Assembly (NCBI RefSeq): GCF_003710865.1 | Contig: NZ_RHHO01000052.1 | Span: forward strand, 1-63,136 | Source: Brevibacillus borstelensis | GTDB taxonomy: Bacteria; Bacillota; Bacilli; Brevibacillales; Brevibacillaceae | Reading direction: 5' to 3' | Length of the DNA stretch: 63,136 bases | Shown here: in pieces, positions 24,562 through 33,361 of the stretch | Layout of the letters: each line of letters starts with the position of its first letter | Position numbering within the stretch: the first letter of the stretch is position 1 | Notes under the pieces: generated by a model | Told to the model about the DNA's origin: nothing | The model's input: only the letters and a program-made list of their open reading frames with translations | Database searches by the model: none | Position numbers and translations under genes: made by a program

Positions 24562-27003
24562 CTATTGATAGCTGGGCAAACGGTTGGGGACAAAAAACGT
24601 TTTTTCCACCTCACTGGCAGACAATGGGCTGCTGAAATAATACCCTTGAATTTCGTGGCAGTCATTTTCCGTGAGAATGTCGAGCTGATCCTTGGTTTCG
24701 ATTCCTTCCGCGATCACATCCAGCTTCAGATGCTGTGCCATGGAAATGATCGTCGCGACGATTGCTTTGTCGTTGTGGTTTTCGGATATATCGGTGATGA
24801 AGGAACGGTCGATTTTCAATTTGTGGATCGGGAACTTTTTCAAATAGCTAAGCGAGCTGTAGCCCGTTCCAAAGTCGTCCAGACTGATCCTCGTCCCGAT
24901 CTTGTTCAGCTCCTCCAGAATGCTGATCGATACGGCCGGGTCCATCATCATGCTCTCGGTAATTTCCAGCTCCAGGTATTGGGGCTCCAGCTTTGTTTCC
25001 TCGAGGATTTTGACGATGTACTCGACCAGGTTCGGCTGATGGAATTGATGAGAGGAGAGATTGACGGAGACAGGTATCAAAGGACCGCCTTCATCATGCC
25101 ATTTTTTCATTTGCCGGCATGCTTCGCTCAGAACCCATGTACCGATTTCGTAAATCAAGCCGGTCTCCTCTGCGATTGGAATAAATACGCCGGGAGACAG
25201 CATCCCTCTGGTGGGATGATTCCATCTGACCAGCGCCTCCACTCCGATCATTCGGTTGCTTTGGGCATGGAATTGCGGCTGGTAGTACACGACCAGCTCG
25301 TTGCGTTCAATCGCTTTTCGAAGATCGCTCTCCAGGCCGATATTCTCCAGCAGTTGAACGTCGAGATCCGGCGAGTAAAATTGATGTCCGTTCTTGCCCT
25401 GCTTTTTCACCTTGTACATCGCCGTATCCGCTTTTTTCAGAAGCTCGACGGCATCCCTGCCATGAACCGGAAACAGTGCGGTTCCGATGCTTGCAGATAT
25501 GTAGAAGTCGTTGTCTTTCAAATGGAAGGGCTTCTTCAGCGCTTCGATGATCCGTTCCGCCAGCTCTGCCGCTTCCTCGCCTTCCGGGCCGGTATTGCAG
25601 AGGATGGTAAACTCATCTCCCCCCATGCGGGCAATCGTTGCTTCGAACCCCTCGGCGCTCTTGACGATTCTGTCGCTTACGCCCTGCAAAAAGATATCTC
25701 CATACGTATGTCCGAGTGAATCGTTGATCATTTTAAAACGGTCAATATCCAGAACCATCACGGCAAAGGTGGATGAGTCCCGATTGCTTTGCTCAATGGA
25801 CTGATCCAAGCGCTCATTGAGCTTCCTCCGATTGGGCAAGCCCGTCAATTCATCGTGATAAGCCAAATGTTTGATTTTCTTTTTGGCTTTGCTTTCTTCC
25901 GTTATATCCTTTATGAAAATATGATTTCCGACTATTTTGCCATCTATCTCCACAGGGATATTCATTACGCTCAGCTCGACCAAATTACCGTTCGGTTGAA
26001 CAAAAGAGGTCTCAAAGTCTTTGGGCAGCAGCCTGGATGATTGCTCATCCACTGCGTCTGTTTTCGTCTTATCTTTGGCGCTCATGTCCAACCCGATCGC
26101 AGAAAAGTGCTTGTTGAGGTAATCTTCTGCCTGAATGCCGATCATTTTGGGGACAGCAGGGTTCATATTAATGATGGTCCCGGCCTTATCCAGAGAAATA
26201 ATGCCGTATTCGTTATTTTTATATAGCGAACGATACCAGCTTTCATTTTCCTGGATGACCAGGTCCTTTTGCGACAGCCGTTTGTTGATAAATACGCCTG
26301 CCAGTGTAATGCCCAATAGCAGGAAGGTAGCAAGGACAATGATGTAGGCAAGCGTTTCCGTTTCGATTTGCACCTCGACACCATACTGGTGCTCGCTCGC
26401 ATGGAAATGGGCCGCAACCATGCCCGTATAGTGCATCCCCGCAATCGCCGCCCCCATAATGAGCGAGCTGCCGAGCTTGTACAAGTAGGCAAATCGGGAT
26501 TGGTCCTTGCGGAAATAAAACAGGAGCCACAAGGCCGCAAACGAGGCCGTAGCGGCAATGACAACAGAAAGGATAACGAGCCCCTTGTCATAGGTAATGC
26601 CGATCATCATCGCTGCCATCCCGGTGTAGTGCATCCCGGATATGCCGCCGGCCATCAATACGCCGGCGATGGCAAGCTCCTTGACCTCCAGCTTGTTTCT
26701 CGATACGGTCAAAAGGGCAATGCCTGAGACAAAAATGGCGAAGAGAACAGATAGGATGACAAGCGAAAGGTCGTAGAGCACTTTGACGGGCAGGGCAAGG
26801 GCTAGCATCCCGACAAAATGCATGGACCAGATGCCCAGCCCCATCGACATGGCGCCAAAAACCAGCCAAAGCAATCTATGCTTCCCGCGGCTTACATTCA
26901 CCCTTCCGGCCAGATCAAGCGCGGAATACGAGGCTGTGACCGCAATTAAATAGGAGAGGATAACCAAAAACGTGTCGTACGTCCCATGTATCTGATGATC
27001 CAT
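24562..27003 (-). CDS. MHYT-PAS-GGDEF-EAL cyclic-di-GMP protein
   Basis: An 813-residue membrane protein predicted to make and/or break cyclic di-GMP. Residues 1-240 form the seven-helix MHYT sensor, with MHF/MHY motifs in WSMHFVGM and twice in GMHYTGM; these are proposed to bind copper and sense oxygen, CO or NO. A PAS domain follows (about 260-375), then GGDEF with intact MGGDEF near 459, then EAL with EALVRW near 588 and DDFGTGYSSL. Both catalytic signatures look intact, so either activity is possible. ATG follows AGGTGAG. Confidence 0.95.
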   Translation of the reverse strand: MDHQIHGTYDTFLVILSYLIAVTASYSALDLAGRVNVSRGKHRLLWLVFGAMSMGLGIWSMHFVGMLALALPVKVLYDLSLVILSVLFAIFVSGIALLTVSRNKLEVKELAIAGVLMAGGISGMHYTGMAAMMIGITYDKGLVILSVVIAATASFAALWLLFYFRKDQSRFAYLYKLGSSLIMGAAIAGMHYTGMVAAHFHASEHQYGVEVQIETETLAYIIVLATFLLLGITLAGVFINKRLSQKDLVIQENESWYRSLYKNNEYGIISLDKAGTIINMNPAVPKMIGIQAEDYLNKHFSAIGLDMSAKDKTKTDAVDEQSSRLLPKDFETSFVQPNGNLVELSVMNIPVEIDGKIVGNHIFIKDITEESKAKKKIKHLAYHDELTGLPNRRKLNERLDQSIEQSNRDSSTFAVMVLDIDRFKMINDSLGHTYGDIFLQGVSDRIVKSAEGFEATIARMGGDEFTILCNTGPEGEEAAELAERIIEALKKPFHLKDNDFYISASIGTALFPVHGRDAVELLKKADTAMYKVKKQGKNGHQFYSPDLDVQLLENIGLESDLRKAIERNELVVYYQPQFHAQSNRMIGVEALVRWNHPTRGMLSPGVFIPIAEETGLIYEIGTWVLSEACRQMKKWHDEGGPLIPVSVNLSSHQFHQPNLVEYIVKILEETKLEPQYLELEITESMMMDPAVSISILEELNKIGTRISLDDFGTGYSSLSYLKKFPIHKLKIDRSFITDISENHNDKAIVATIISMAQHLKLDVIAEGIETKDQLDILTENDCHEIQGYYFSSPLSASEVEKTFFVPNRLPSYQ

Positions 27004-27361
27004 AACTTCTCACCTGCTTTCTTTGTTCAGCTGACCATCAGGCAGAAAACCACTCTCGAGTATACGGATCGGACTCACACAATTAGACGCTTGCCGCCGC
27101 CCTTTGTAACATACCTGCGGAGGCAACCACTTGGTCGGTTGCCATTCCAATCTCTTCAGCCATTTGAAATGGCTAGCAGACCTTTTCTTTCCTCCAAAGA
27201 CATGTATAAGGCTTGAAAATGGACAGGTTCCCATTTATTTTACCAACTCCTTTTCCCGTTCAAAACGCTTTTCTGAAAAAGACGTTTTTTTCACTGATGA
27301 CTGGTTGCGGACTTATCATACAACACCGTTCTGAAACTTTTATGAAAGTCACAGCAGAATG
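27004..27361. other. Intergenic region with two hairpins upstream of the cyclic-di-GMP gene
   Basis: On the minus strand it contains hairpins GCCATTTCAAATGGC and GGCAACC-N8-GGTTGCC enclosed by CTGC/GCAG. It does not match the GEMM riboswitch cores I know. A chemoreceptor-like fragment (27083-27163) overlaps it. Confidence 0.35.
27083..27163 (-). pseudogene. Possible chemoreceptor (MCP) fragment, 26 codons
   Basis: The frame from ATG 27163 reads MAEEIGMATDQVVASAG then MLQRAAASV before a stop. The AEEI-x3-TDQV-x-ASA-x2-LQ pattern resembles the methylation helix of methyl-accepting chemotaxis proteins. No ribosome site or flanking MCP sequence was found, so it is a short relic at best. Confidence 0.3.
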
Positions 27362-27392
27362 AAAAAGACCCCGACTGCTTTACAGACGAGGT
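27362..27392 (-). terminator. Probable terminator of the lysR gene
   Basis: Minus-strand ACCTCG-T-CTG, loop TAAAG, CAG-T-CGGGGT, followed by CTTTTT. It lies about 130 bases past the stop; the bases between show no gene I can support. Confidence 0.6.
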
Positions 27393-27521
27393 TCGTGTAT
27401 GTTCCCATCTTTTTCGCTGCTTTCGGACGTTTCCTCTCCCGGCAAACGTACCGGCGCTGCATGGCGCTTCTGAGCCCCCGGAACGGTTTCCCGCCAGACC
27501 TGTTCCCATGGAAAAGCCCGA

Positions 27522-28442
27522 TCAGCCATGCTCGCGCGGGTGTTTGTTTTTGCCCCTCCACTCCTCGAAAAGATTCTGGGTAAACCGGATCCATTCCCGT
27601 GCGGCAAACGAAAGGTACCGATCCTTGCGCCAAATGATGACCAGGTGCCAGGGGATCACGGGCTGATCGAGAGGCAAAACCCGAATCCGCTCCTCATCAA
27701 GCTCGCGACAGATCGGTTCGGGGAGCAAAGCAATGCCGAAATTGGCCGCCACCATCTCGCTGATAAAATCCCACTGGGAGCTTTCATAGATGACCTTCGG
27801 TTGAAATCCCGCTTGTACGCACTCTGCCGTAATCCGGTCATGGAGGGCAAAATCCTCGCGAAAGAAAACGAAATCCTCTTCAGCCAGTTCGGATAACGAC
27901 ACCGCTTTTCTGTCGGCCAACCGATGAGAGGGATGGACGAGCAGCATCAGCTTCTCCTTTACAAGCGAAAAGGAATGAAACAGCTCCTCATTTGTCGGCG
28001 ACAGCACGACCCCTATATCCAACACGCCGGTTTCCACATCCGCTTCCACTTTCTTTGCCCCGTCTTCCACGAGCTGAATCGTGATAGCGGGATAGTGCTC
28101 CCGGAACTTCCCCAGCACATTGGGGAAAAAGCTCGACCCGATCATCGGCGGCAATCCGATGCGAATGTGCCCCTTTTTCAGGTTCATCAAGTCCCCGAGT
28201 TCGGCTGACAGGTTTTGGAAGGAATGCACAATATCCTGCGCCTGAACGAACAGGATTTCCCCGGCATCCGTCAATTCCAACTGCTTGCCCAGGCGGTGAA
28301 ACAGCACAACCCCCAGATCCTCCTCCAGGTTTTTGACCATTTTGCTGATGGTCGGCTGTGTGATATACAGTGCCCGCGCTGCTTTCGTAAAGCTCTTGTA
28401 TTGAGCCACCTTTAAAAAATATTGCAAATGGCGAATATCCAT
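27522..28442 (-). CDS. LysR-family regulator (CidR/YwbI-like)
   Basis: A 306-residue LysR regulator. The winged helix is at residues 1-60 (FLKVAQYKSFTKAARALYITQPTISKMVKNLE), followed by the effector-binding domain. ATG at 28442 follows GAGGAG at seven bases; an ATG five codons upstream is less likely. It is divergent from cidAB, the usual arrangement for CidR, which senses acetate or pyruvate overflow and activates cidABC. An inverted repeat with 18-base arms fills the intergenic gap. Confidence 0.88.
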   Translation of the reverse strand: MDIRHLQYFLKVAQYKSFTKAARALYITQPTISKMVKNLEEDLGVVLFHRLGKQLELTDAGEILFVQAQDIVHSFQNLSAELGDLMNLKKGHIRIGLPPMIGSSFFPNVLGKFREHYPAITIQLVEDGAKKVEADVETGVLDIGVVLSPTNEELFHSFSLVKEKLMLLVHPSHRLADRKAVSLSELAEEDFVFFREDFALHDRITAECVQAGFQPKVIYESSQWDFISEMVAANFGIALLPEPICRELDEERIRVLPLDQPVIPWHLVIIWRKDRYLSFAAREWIRFTQNLFEEWRGKNKHPREHG

Positions 28443-28459
28443 GTACGGTCTCCTCATTA

Positions 28460-28511
28460 TGCATAGATAAAATGAATGCCAGTCATTCTATCTATTCATT
28501 TTACCTATGCA
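28460..28511. promoter_or_regulatory. 18-base inverted repeat between lysR and cidA
   Basis: TGCATAGATAAAATGAAT (28460-28477) and ATTCATTTTACCTATGCA (28494-28511) match at 17 of 18 positions, separated by 16 bases. Position and shape fit a LysR operator controlling both genes. Confidence 0.75.
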
Positions 28512-28551
28512 AACAGATCATGTAAACTTTTCACAGAAAGGAGGGAGCGAT

Positions 28552-28926
28552 GTGGCAACCCTGCTGAAAAGCGCGGGACAAGTGATTCTGCTTTGCGCAT
28601 TTTCCCTGCTCCTGCACAAGCTGGTCGATTTCTTTCAACTGAAAATTCCGGCCAGCATTTTGGGCATTTTGATTGTCTTCATCCTTCTGCAAGCAAAATG
28701 GATTCGCCTGGACTGGATCGAAGCAGGCGCCCAATGGCTGCTGGCGGAGCTTTTGCTCTTCTTCATTCCCTCCGCTGTGGGCATCATGAAATACAAAAGC
28801 GTCTTGCTCAGTGACGGCGTCTACGTCACGTTGGTGATTGTCGTCAGCACCGTCATCGTCATGGCCAGCGCAGGACTGGTCGCGAAAAAAATTGGCGAGA
28901 AAAAGGAGAGGACTCCGCTGCCATGA
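28552..28926 (+). CDS. cidA: CidA/LrgA family holin-like membrane protein
   Basis: A 124-residue protein with four membrane segments and a basic C terminus (KKIGEKKER). The family core is visible in LKIPASILGILIVFILLQ and LLFFIPSAVGIM. CidA-type proteins influence autolysis and programmed cell death, and have been linked to export of overflow metabolites. GTG at 28552 is preferred, as AAAGGAGGG lies just before it. Its stop overlaps the cidB start. Confidence 0.9.
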   Translation: MATLLKSAGQVILLCAFSLLLHKLVDFFQLKIPASILGILIVFILLQAKWIRLDWIEAGAQWLLAELLLFFIPSAVGIMKYKSVLLSDGVYVTLVIVVSTVIVMASAGLVAKKIGEKKERTPLP

Positions 28927-29609
28927 TTGCTTTTCTGAGTCTCATCCTCACCATCATCCTGTACTGGGGCGCAAAGCGGTGCTACCGCCTCAAGCCAAAG
29001 GTTTACCTGTCTCCACTGCTGACGGCACCGCTATTGATCGTCGCGTTACTAGTATGGACAGATACACCCTATGACTCTTATCAGGCGGGGGCGAAATGGC
29101 TGAGCGACATGCTTGAGCCGGCTACGATCGCTTTTGCCGTCCCGCTGTACAAATATTTTCACATTCTGAAAAAACATGCGGCCGAGATCATCGTCAGCGT
29201 GCTGTCCGGTTCGGTTGCAGCGATTGTTTCTTCGCTGTTCATCGCCCGGCTGCTCCATCTCAACATGCAAATTGTCGACAGTCTCATTCCGCGCTCCGTC
29301 ACCACCCCCATCGCGATGGGCGTATCGGCGAGCATCGGCGGAGTTCCGGCGATCACTGCGGTATTTGTGATCATGACGGGCCTTCTCGGGTCTGTTATCG
29401 GACCGATGGTCATCCGCTGGCTGCGGATCGAAAACGACATTGCCCGCGGCGTGCTTCTCGGCACAGCGGCCCATGGAGCCGGTACGTCCAAGGCGTTCGA
29501 GTTTAGCCCGATCACTGGCACGATTTCCAGCTTGTCGATGATTTTAGCAGCGCTGATGACGCTGGGCGTGGCCCCGTGGCTCGTGCCCGTTTTGGCCGGC
29601 GTATTTTGA
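28923..29609 (+). CDS. cidB: CidB/LrgB family membrane protein
   Basis: A 228-residue membrane protein and partner of CidA. The LrgB signature is clear: AVPLYKYFHILKKH, SLIPRSVTTPIAMGVSASIGG, and GTAAHGAGTSKAFE. ATG overlaps the cidA stop (ATGA), indicating coupled translation. A terminator follows. Confidence 0.93.
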   Translation: MIAFLSLILTIILYWGAKRCYRLKPKVYLSPLLTAPLLIVALLVWTDTPYDSYQAGAKWLSDMLEPATIAFAVPLYKYFHILKKHAAEIIVSVLSGSVAAIVSSLFIARLLHLNMQIVDSLIPRSVTTPIAMGVSASIGGVPAITAVFVIMTGLLGSVIGPMVIRWLRIENDIARGVLLGTAAHGAGTSKAFEFSPITGTISSLSMILAALMTLGVAPWLVPVLAGVF

Positions 29610-29615
29610 ACGACA

Positions 29616-29652
29616 AAAGCCGCTTCGATGTCGAAGCGGCTTTCTTGTTTTT
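29616..29652 (+). terminator. Terminator of cidAB
   Basis: A 13-bp stem, AAAGCCGCTTCGA with TCGAAGCGGCTTT, with a two-base centre, followed by CTTGTTTTT. Confidence 0.9.
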
Positions 29653-29663
29653 CGTGCAGACCT

Positions 29664-29781
29664 TTAGATCTTCTTCACAAATTCCGATTTCAACTGCATC
29701 GCTCCAAAACCGAATCAAAAAAACCCCATCCTCGTAGGTGTACGAAGAGCTGCATTTCGGGCAATTCGGCAATGTCGACAT
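29664..29781 (-). pseudogene. phnA: phnA relic with a large internal deletion
   Basis: The N-terminal end of a PhnA zinc-ribbon protein is intact (MSTLPNCPKCSSSYTYEDG). Two bases out of frame, the gene's C terminus appears, GFGAMQLKSEFVKKI followed by TAA at 29664-29666. Roughly 75 codons of the middle are gone. The undeleted frame runs on as nonsense opposite cidB. The start at 29781 is preceded by GGGAGAATGGAAAAC. Confidence 0.7.
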
Positions 29782-29967
29782 GTTTTCCATTCTCCCTTGG
29801 TTTATAGCCCCCATTGTAACAAAAACGGCTTCAGGAATATAGCGCCAATCCCGTTTAACAAACCAAGAGGCAAAGCACGGTAGTCATGTGCCTGCTCCTT
29901 TCCTCAAGCCCCCTGGTAAGCATTTGGAAAAAGGGAAACATGTGAAGTAAAGCGAATCTATTGGCAC

Positions 29968-32900
29968 ATGATGCAAATTCTCAAAAAACCCATATTCAAA
30001 TACGTTTTGACAACTCTCTTTTTTATCTCTGTCCTCCTAAGCCTGCGGTCGCTCTGGTCCGAAGTGTTTCGTACCGCAGAGCATCCCGATGCAGTACAAG
30101 GCGTGCTTGACATGCGCGGCTGGCCTTTCGAGGAATCTCCCACCATCGCGCTGAATGGGGAATGGGAGTTTTACCCCGGGGAACTTGTCTCGCATGAAGA
30201 TATAGCACGGATGTCAACGAAGCGACCGCATTTTATCCAGGTTCCCGGAGATTGGCGAAGCGCTTTCCCGGCAGGTTCGGAATCGTCGTTTGGTTACGGG
30301 ACTTACCGGCTCCGCATCCTGATCGATAAGCCTTTGGATCAGCCTTATGCCTTTTGGTTTCGCGATCTCGAGGCTCATCCGCCGTTGAAATCAACGGTAA
30401 GATAGGAGCTGCCATAGGCCAGCCTGCGGAGAAGGCGGAGGGGTATTGGCCAAGGAATGTCTCCTATACAGCTTCCTACACGTCAGAAGGAGAAAAAGAA
30501 ATCGAGCTGCTTATTCGTGTGGCTAATTTTGACAACCCAATTGAAGGAGGTATCGCCAAATCCATCCGCTTTGGATCACAGGCGGCACTGGATACCGAAC
30601 GCTGGTATTCCATCGGCTTTCAGCTTGTTACGTTCATCGTCTTGATCCTGCATAGCATGTACGCCTGCATCCTGTTCCTGTTCAATCCAAGACGGCAAAA
30701 GGCGTTCCTGGTTTTCTTCTTTCTGCTGGTAGCATCCTCTATTTCGGTTGTTTCGGATCACGACCAGTTGCTGCCGCTGGATTATGCCGGGGTGCTGAAA
30801 GCCAGACTTCTTTCCTATATGTGGATGTCCTTTTTCATCCTGCTGCTGGCCAGAATATTTTCCGGTCACGCAGGTTTCGCCAAACTGTTTCGGACGTATA
30901 CCGCTATTCTCGTCCTGTATTCAACTGTTGTGCTGGCTGGGTCTCCAGCGCTCATTTACTATACGTTCGAAGCCAAAGTGTTCACCGTTCTTTATTTGTT
31001 TCCATTGATCTGGTTTATCTTTATCATCGCGAAAATGATCATCCAAAACCAGCAGGATGCTATTTTTCTGCAGCTCACCGCCACCAGCATCATATCGAGC
31101 GCTGTGTGGGGTGCGTTTAATTTTTATATGGAAATAACCAGCGTCTACTATCCCATCGATGTGTTCGCAGCCATTGTCGGATTCTCCGCTTACTGGTTTA
31201 AAAAGTACTTTCGCAACTCCGAGGAAAACATCAAGCTGAACGAACAGCTGACCAGAGCGGACAAAATGAAGGATCAGTTTTTGGCCAACACATCGCATGA
31301 GCTGAGGACACCGCTGCACGGAATCATGAATATCGCACGGAACATCGCAACCAAGCAGAAGCACGCGATGGACAACGAAGCCCTGGAGGATTTGGAGCTG
31401 CTGATCACAGTCAGCCGTCGAATGTCCCATCTGCTGGACGATCTGCTCGACATCGTACGGATTAAGGAAAACCGCATCTTGCTGCAAAAGGAGCCGTTGC
31501 CTGTTCAATCTGTTGTCTCCGGCGTGTTCGGGATGCTGAGATTTATGGCGGAAGGCAAGCCCGTTCAGCTAAAAATGGACATTGACGAGTCGATGCCCCC
31601 CGTTTTGGCGGATGAAAAGCGACTCGTTCAGATCTTGTTCAATTTGCTGCATAACGCGCTCAAATTTACCGAAGAAGGGACCATTTCCGTTTCAGCCAGG
31701 GTTCTGAATGGGCGTGCCGTTATTCACGTGTCCGACACGGGTGCGGGTATGGACGAAGAAACGCAGGCACGGGTTTTTCTGCCTTACGAGCAGGGAGCCC
31801 GCGGAAAAGGCGATAGCCGCGGAATCGGGCTCGGCCTCAGCATTTGCAAACAGCTGGTGGAGCTCCGCGAGGGTGAATTCACGGTTCGCTCGGAGATCGG
31901 CAAAGGCTCCGTGTTCAGCTTCTCGCTCCCTTTGGCCGACTCGCAAAGTTTGCCCGCTGTGAAAAGCTCTCCTCCTCCCCGGACAGAAGCTTTTGAGGAA
32001 ACCGCAGTCTCCCGTTTTTCTACGGAAGCTGCGCCCAACGAACGAACTTCCGAGCCGCTTGCCTTGCCGTCTTTCGGGGAGGAAAAAGCAAACATACTCA
32101 TTGTCGATGACGATCCCGTCAATTTGAAGGTGCTCGCTGGCATCCTCTCAGCAGAGGCGTACCACGTCAGGTCGGCTACTTCGGCTCGCGAAGCGCTGGA
32201 AATCCTGTCTACGCAGCAGTGGGATTTGCTGGTCACGGATGTCATGATGCCGCAAATGTCCGGCTATGAATTGACACAAAAGGTACGGGAGCGCTTCACT
32301 GCCGCCGAGCTCCCCGTTTTGCTGCTGACGGCCCGCAGCGAGCCGGAAGACATCTATACCGGATTTATGTCTGGGGCCAATGATTACGTCACCAAGCCGG
32401 TCGACGCTCTGGAGCTCAAATACCGGATCTGGTCTCTTATCGCATTAAAGCAGTCCGTCAATGAACGGCTGCGGATGGAGGCTGCCTATTTGCAGGCCCA
32501 GATCCACCCGCATTTCCTGTTCAATACGCTGAATTCGATCATGGCGCTGAGCGACCTGGATATAGAGCGGATGCGCAAACTCGGAGAGGCCTTTACGTCC
32601 TACTTGCGGATCAGCTTTGACTTCCTCAGCACAGGAAAGCTAGTGGCGCTTTCTCATGAACTGGAGCTGGTGCATGCCTATCTCTACATCGAGAAAGAGC
32701 GGTTTGAAGAAAGGCTGTCCGTCCAGTGGGAAGTTGATCCCCACCTGGATTTGCTTCTTCCTCCCCTTTCGATTCAGCCACTGGTCGAAAATGCGGTCAG
32801 ACATGGTGTCCTGAGACGGGCCAAGGGCGGGAACGTACTGATCCGGATTGTTCGCCAAACAGATTCTACGCTCATTGAGGTAAGAGATGACGGCGTCGGG

Positions 32901-33072
32901 ATGGAGCAAGAAAAAATCCGCCACATTTTGGACCCGGTCCAAAATTCCAAAGGCGGCATCGGACTTTCCAACACGAAGAACCCAATTGTATGGACAAGGA
33001 CTCTCTATTCAAAGCAAGGCAGGCGAAGGCACCTCTGTGTCTTTCGTCATTCCGGATCGCAATCGCCAATGA
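29968..33072 (+). pseudogene. Hybrid sensor histidine kinase/response regulator with two frameshifts
   Basis: Three frames together make one protein of about 1030 residues. Order: signal/anchor helix, 7TMR-DISM-type extracellular domain, seven membrane helices (about 30600-31200), HisKA with SHELRTPLHG at 31290, HATPase, a receiver domain (IVDDDPVNLKVL; DVMMPQMSGYE), then a second LytS-type kinase (QIHPHFLFNTLNS at 32500) with its own HATPase. The frame breaks near 30375, between FWFRDLEA and SSAVEINGKIG, and near 32980, after GIGLSNTKN, where the remaining frame reads LYGQGLSIQSKAGEG and ends at 33072. No clear ribosome site precedes ATG 29968. Either the gene is dying or the assembly has two errors. 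Confidence 0.8.
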
Positions 33073-33118
33073 AGGTGATCCGGAATGAGAAAAGAATGAG
33101 AAAAGAGATTCCTCTCAG

Positions 33119-33153
33119 CCATGGGTTGTAGGGAGAAAAACCCCCATGGTTTT
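33119..33153 (+). terminator. Terminator behind the hybrid kinase
   Basis: CCATGGG and CCCATGG pair around a 17-base loop and are followed by TTTT. Confidence 0.6.
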
Positions 33154-33190
33154 CCAATGCAGAGACGAGGCGAAAACACGCAACACCTCA

Positions 33191-33219
33191 TTGACAACGT
33201 TTACAACGAATAATAAAAT
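33191..33219 (+). promoter_or_regulatory. glpT promoter overlapped by a cre site
   Basis: TTGACA (33191-33196), 17-bp spacer, TAAAAT (33214-33219). TGACAACGTTTACA (33192-33205) matches the catabolite-responsive element consensus at 13 of 14 positions, so CcpA would block the -35. Confidence 0.75.
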
Positions 33220-33256
33220 ACACGTAATGACAAGTTAACTATGATGGAGATTCGGA

Positions 33257-33313
33257 GACTCATACTTTTTGGCACTTTCAGTTATGAAAGGGCTTTTAAA
33301 GTATGAGTTTTTT
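33257..33313 (+). promoter_or_regulatory. Leader terminator/antiterminator region of glpT
   Basis: GACTCATACTTT and AAAGTATGAGT pair across a 30-base loop and are followed by a run of T, 48 bases before glpT. A terminator between promoter and gene suits antitermination; in Bacillus subtilis, glp leaders are read through with GlpP and glycerol 3-phosphate. Confidence 0.75.
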
Positions 33314-33361
33314 GCTGTGCATGGTTTATCTTTGTTAAATTTTTTTAGAGGAGGAGAAAAA

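Noticed and set aside
24547..25719. 390-codon plus-strand frame opposite the cyclic-di-GMP gene
   Set aside because: Shadow of the EAL and GGDEF coding region.
27083..27234. Cyclic-di-GMP riboswitch upstream of the MHYT-GGDEF-EAL gene
   Set aside because: The hairpins present do not show the conserved GEMM-I or GEMM-II cores that I know.
27380..27607. 75-codon minus-strand frame overlapping the lysR 3' end
   Set aside because: Considered as a lysR C-terminal frameshift or small gene; lysR already has full length and no ribosome site supports the small frame.
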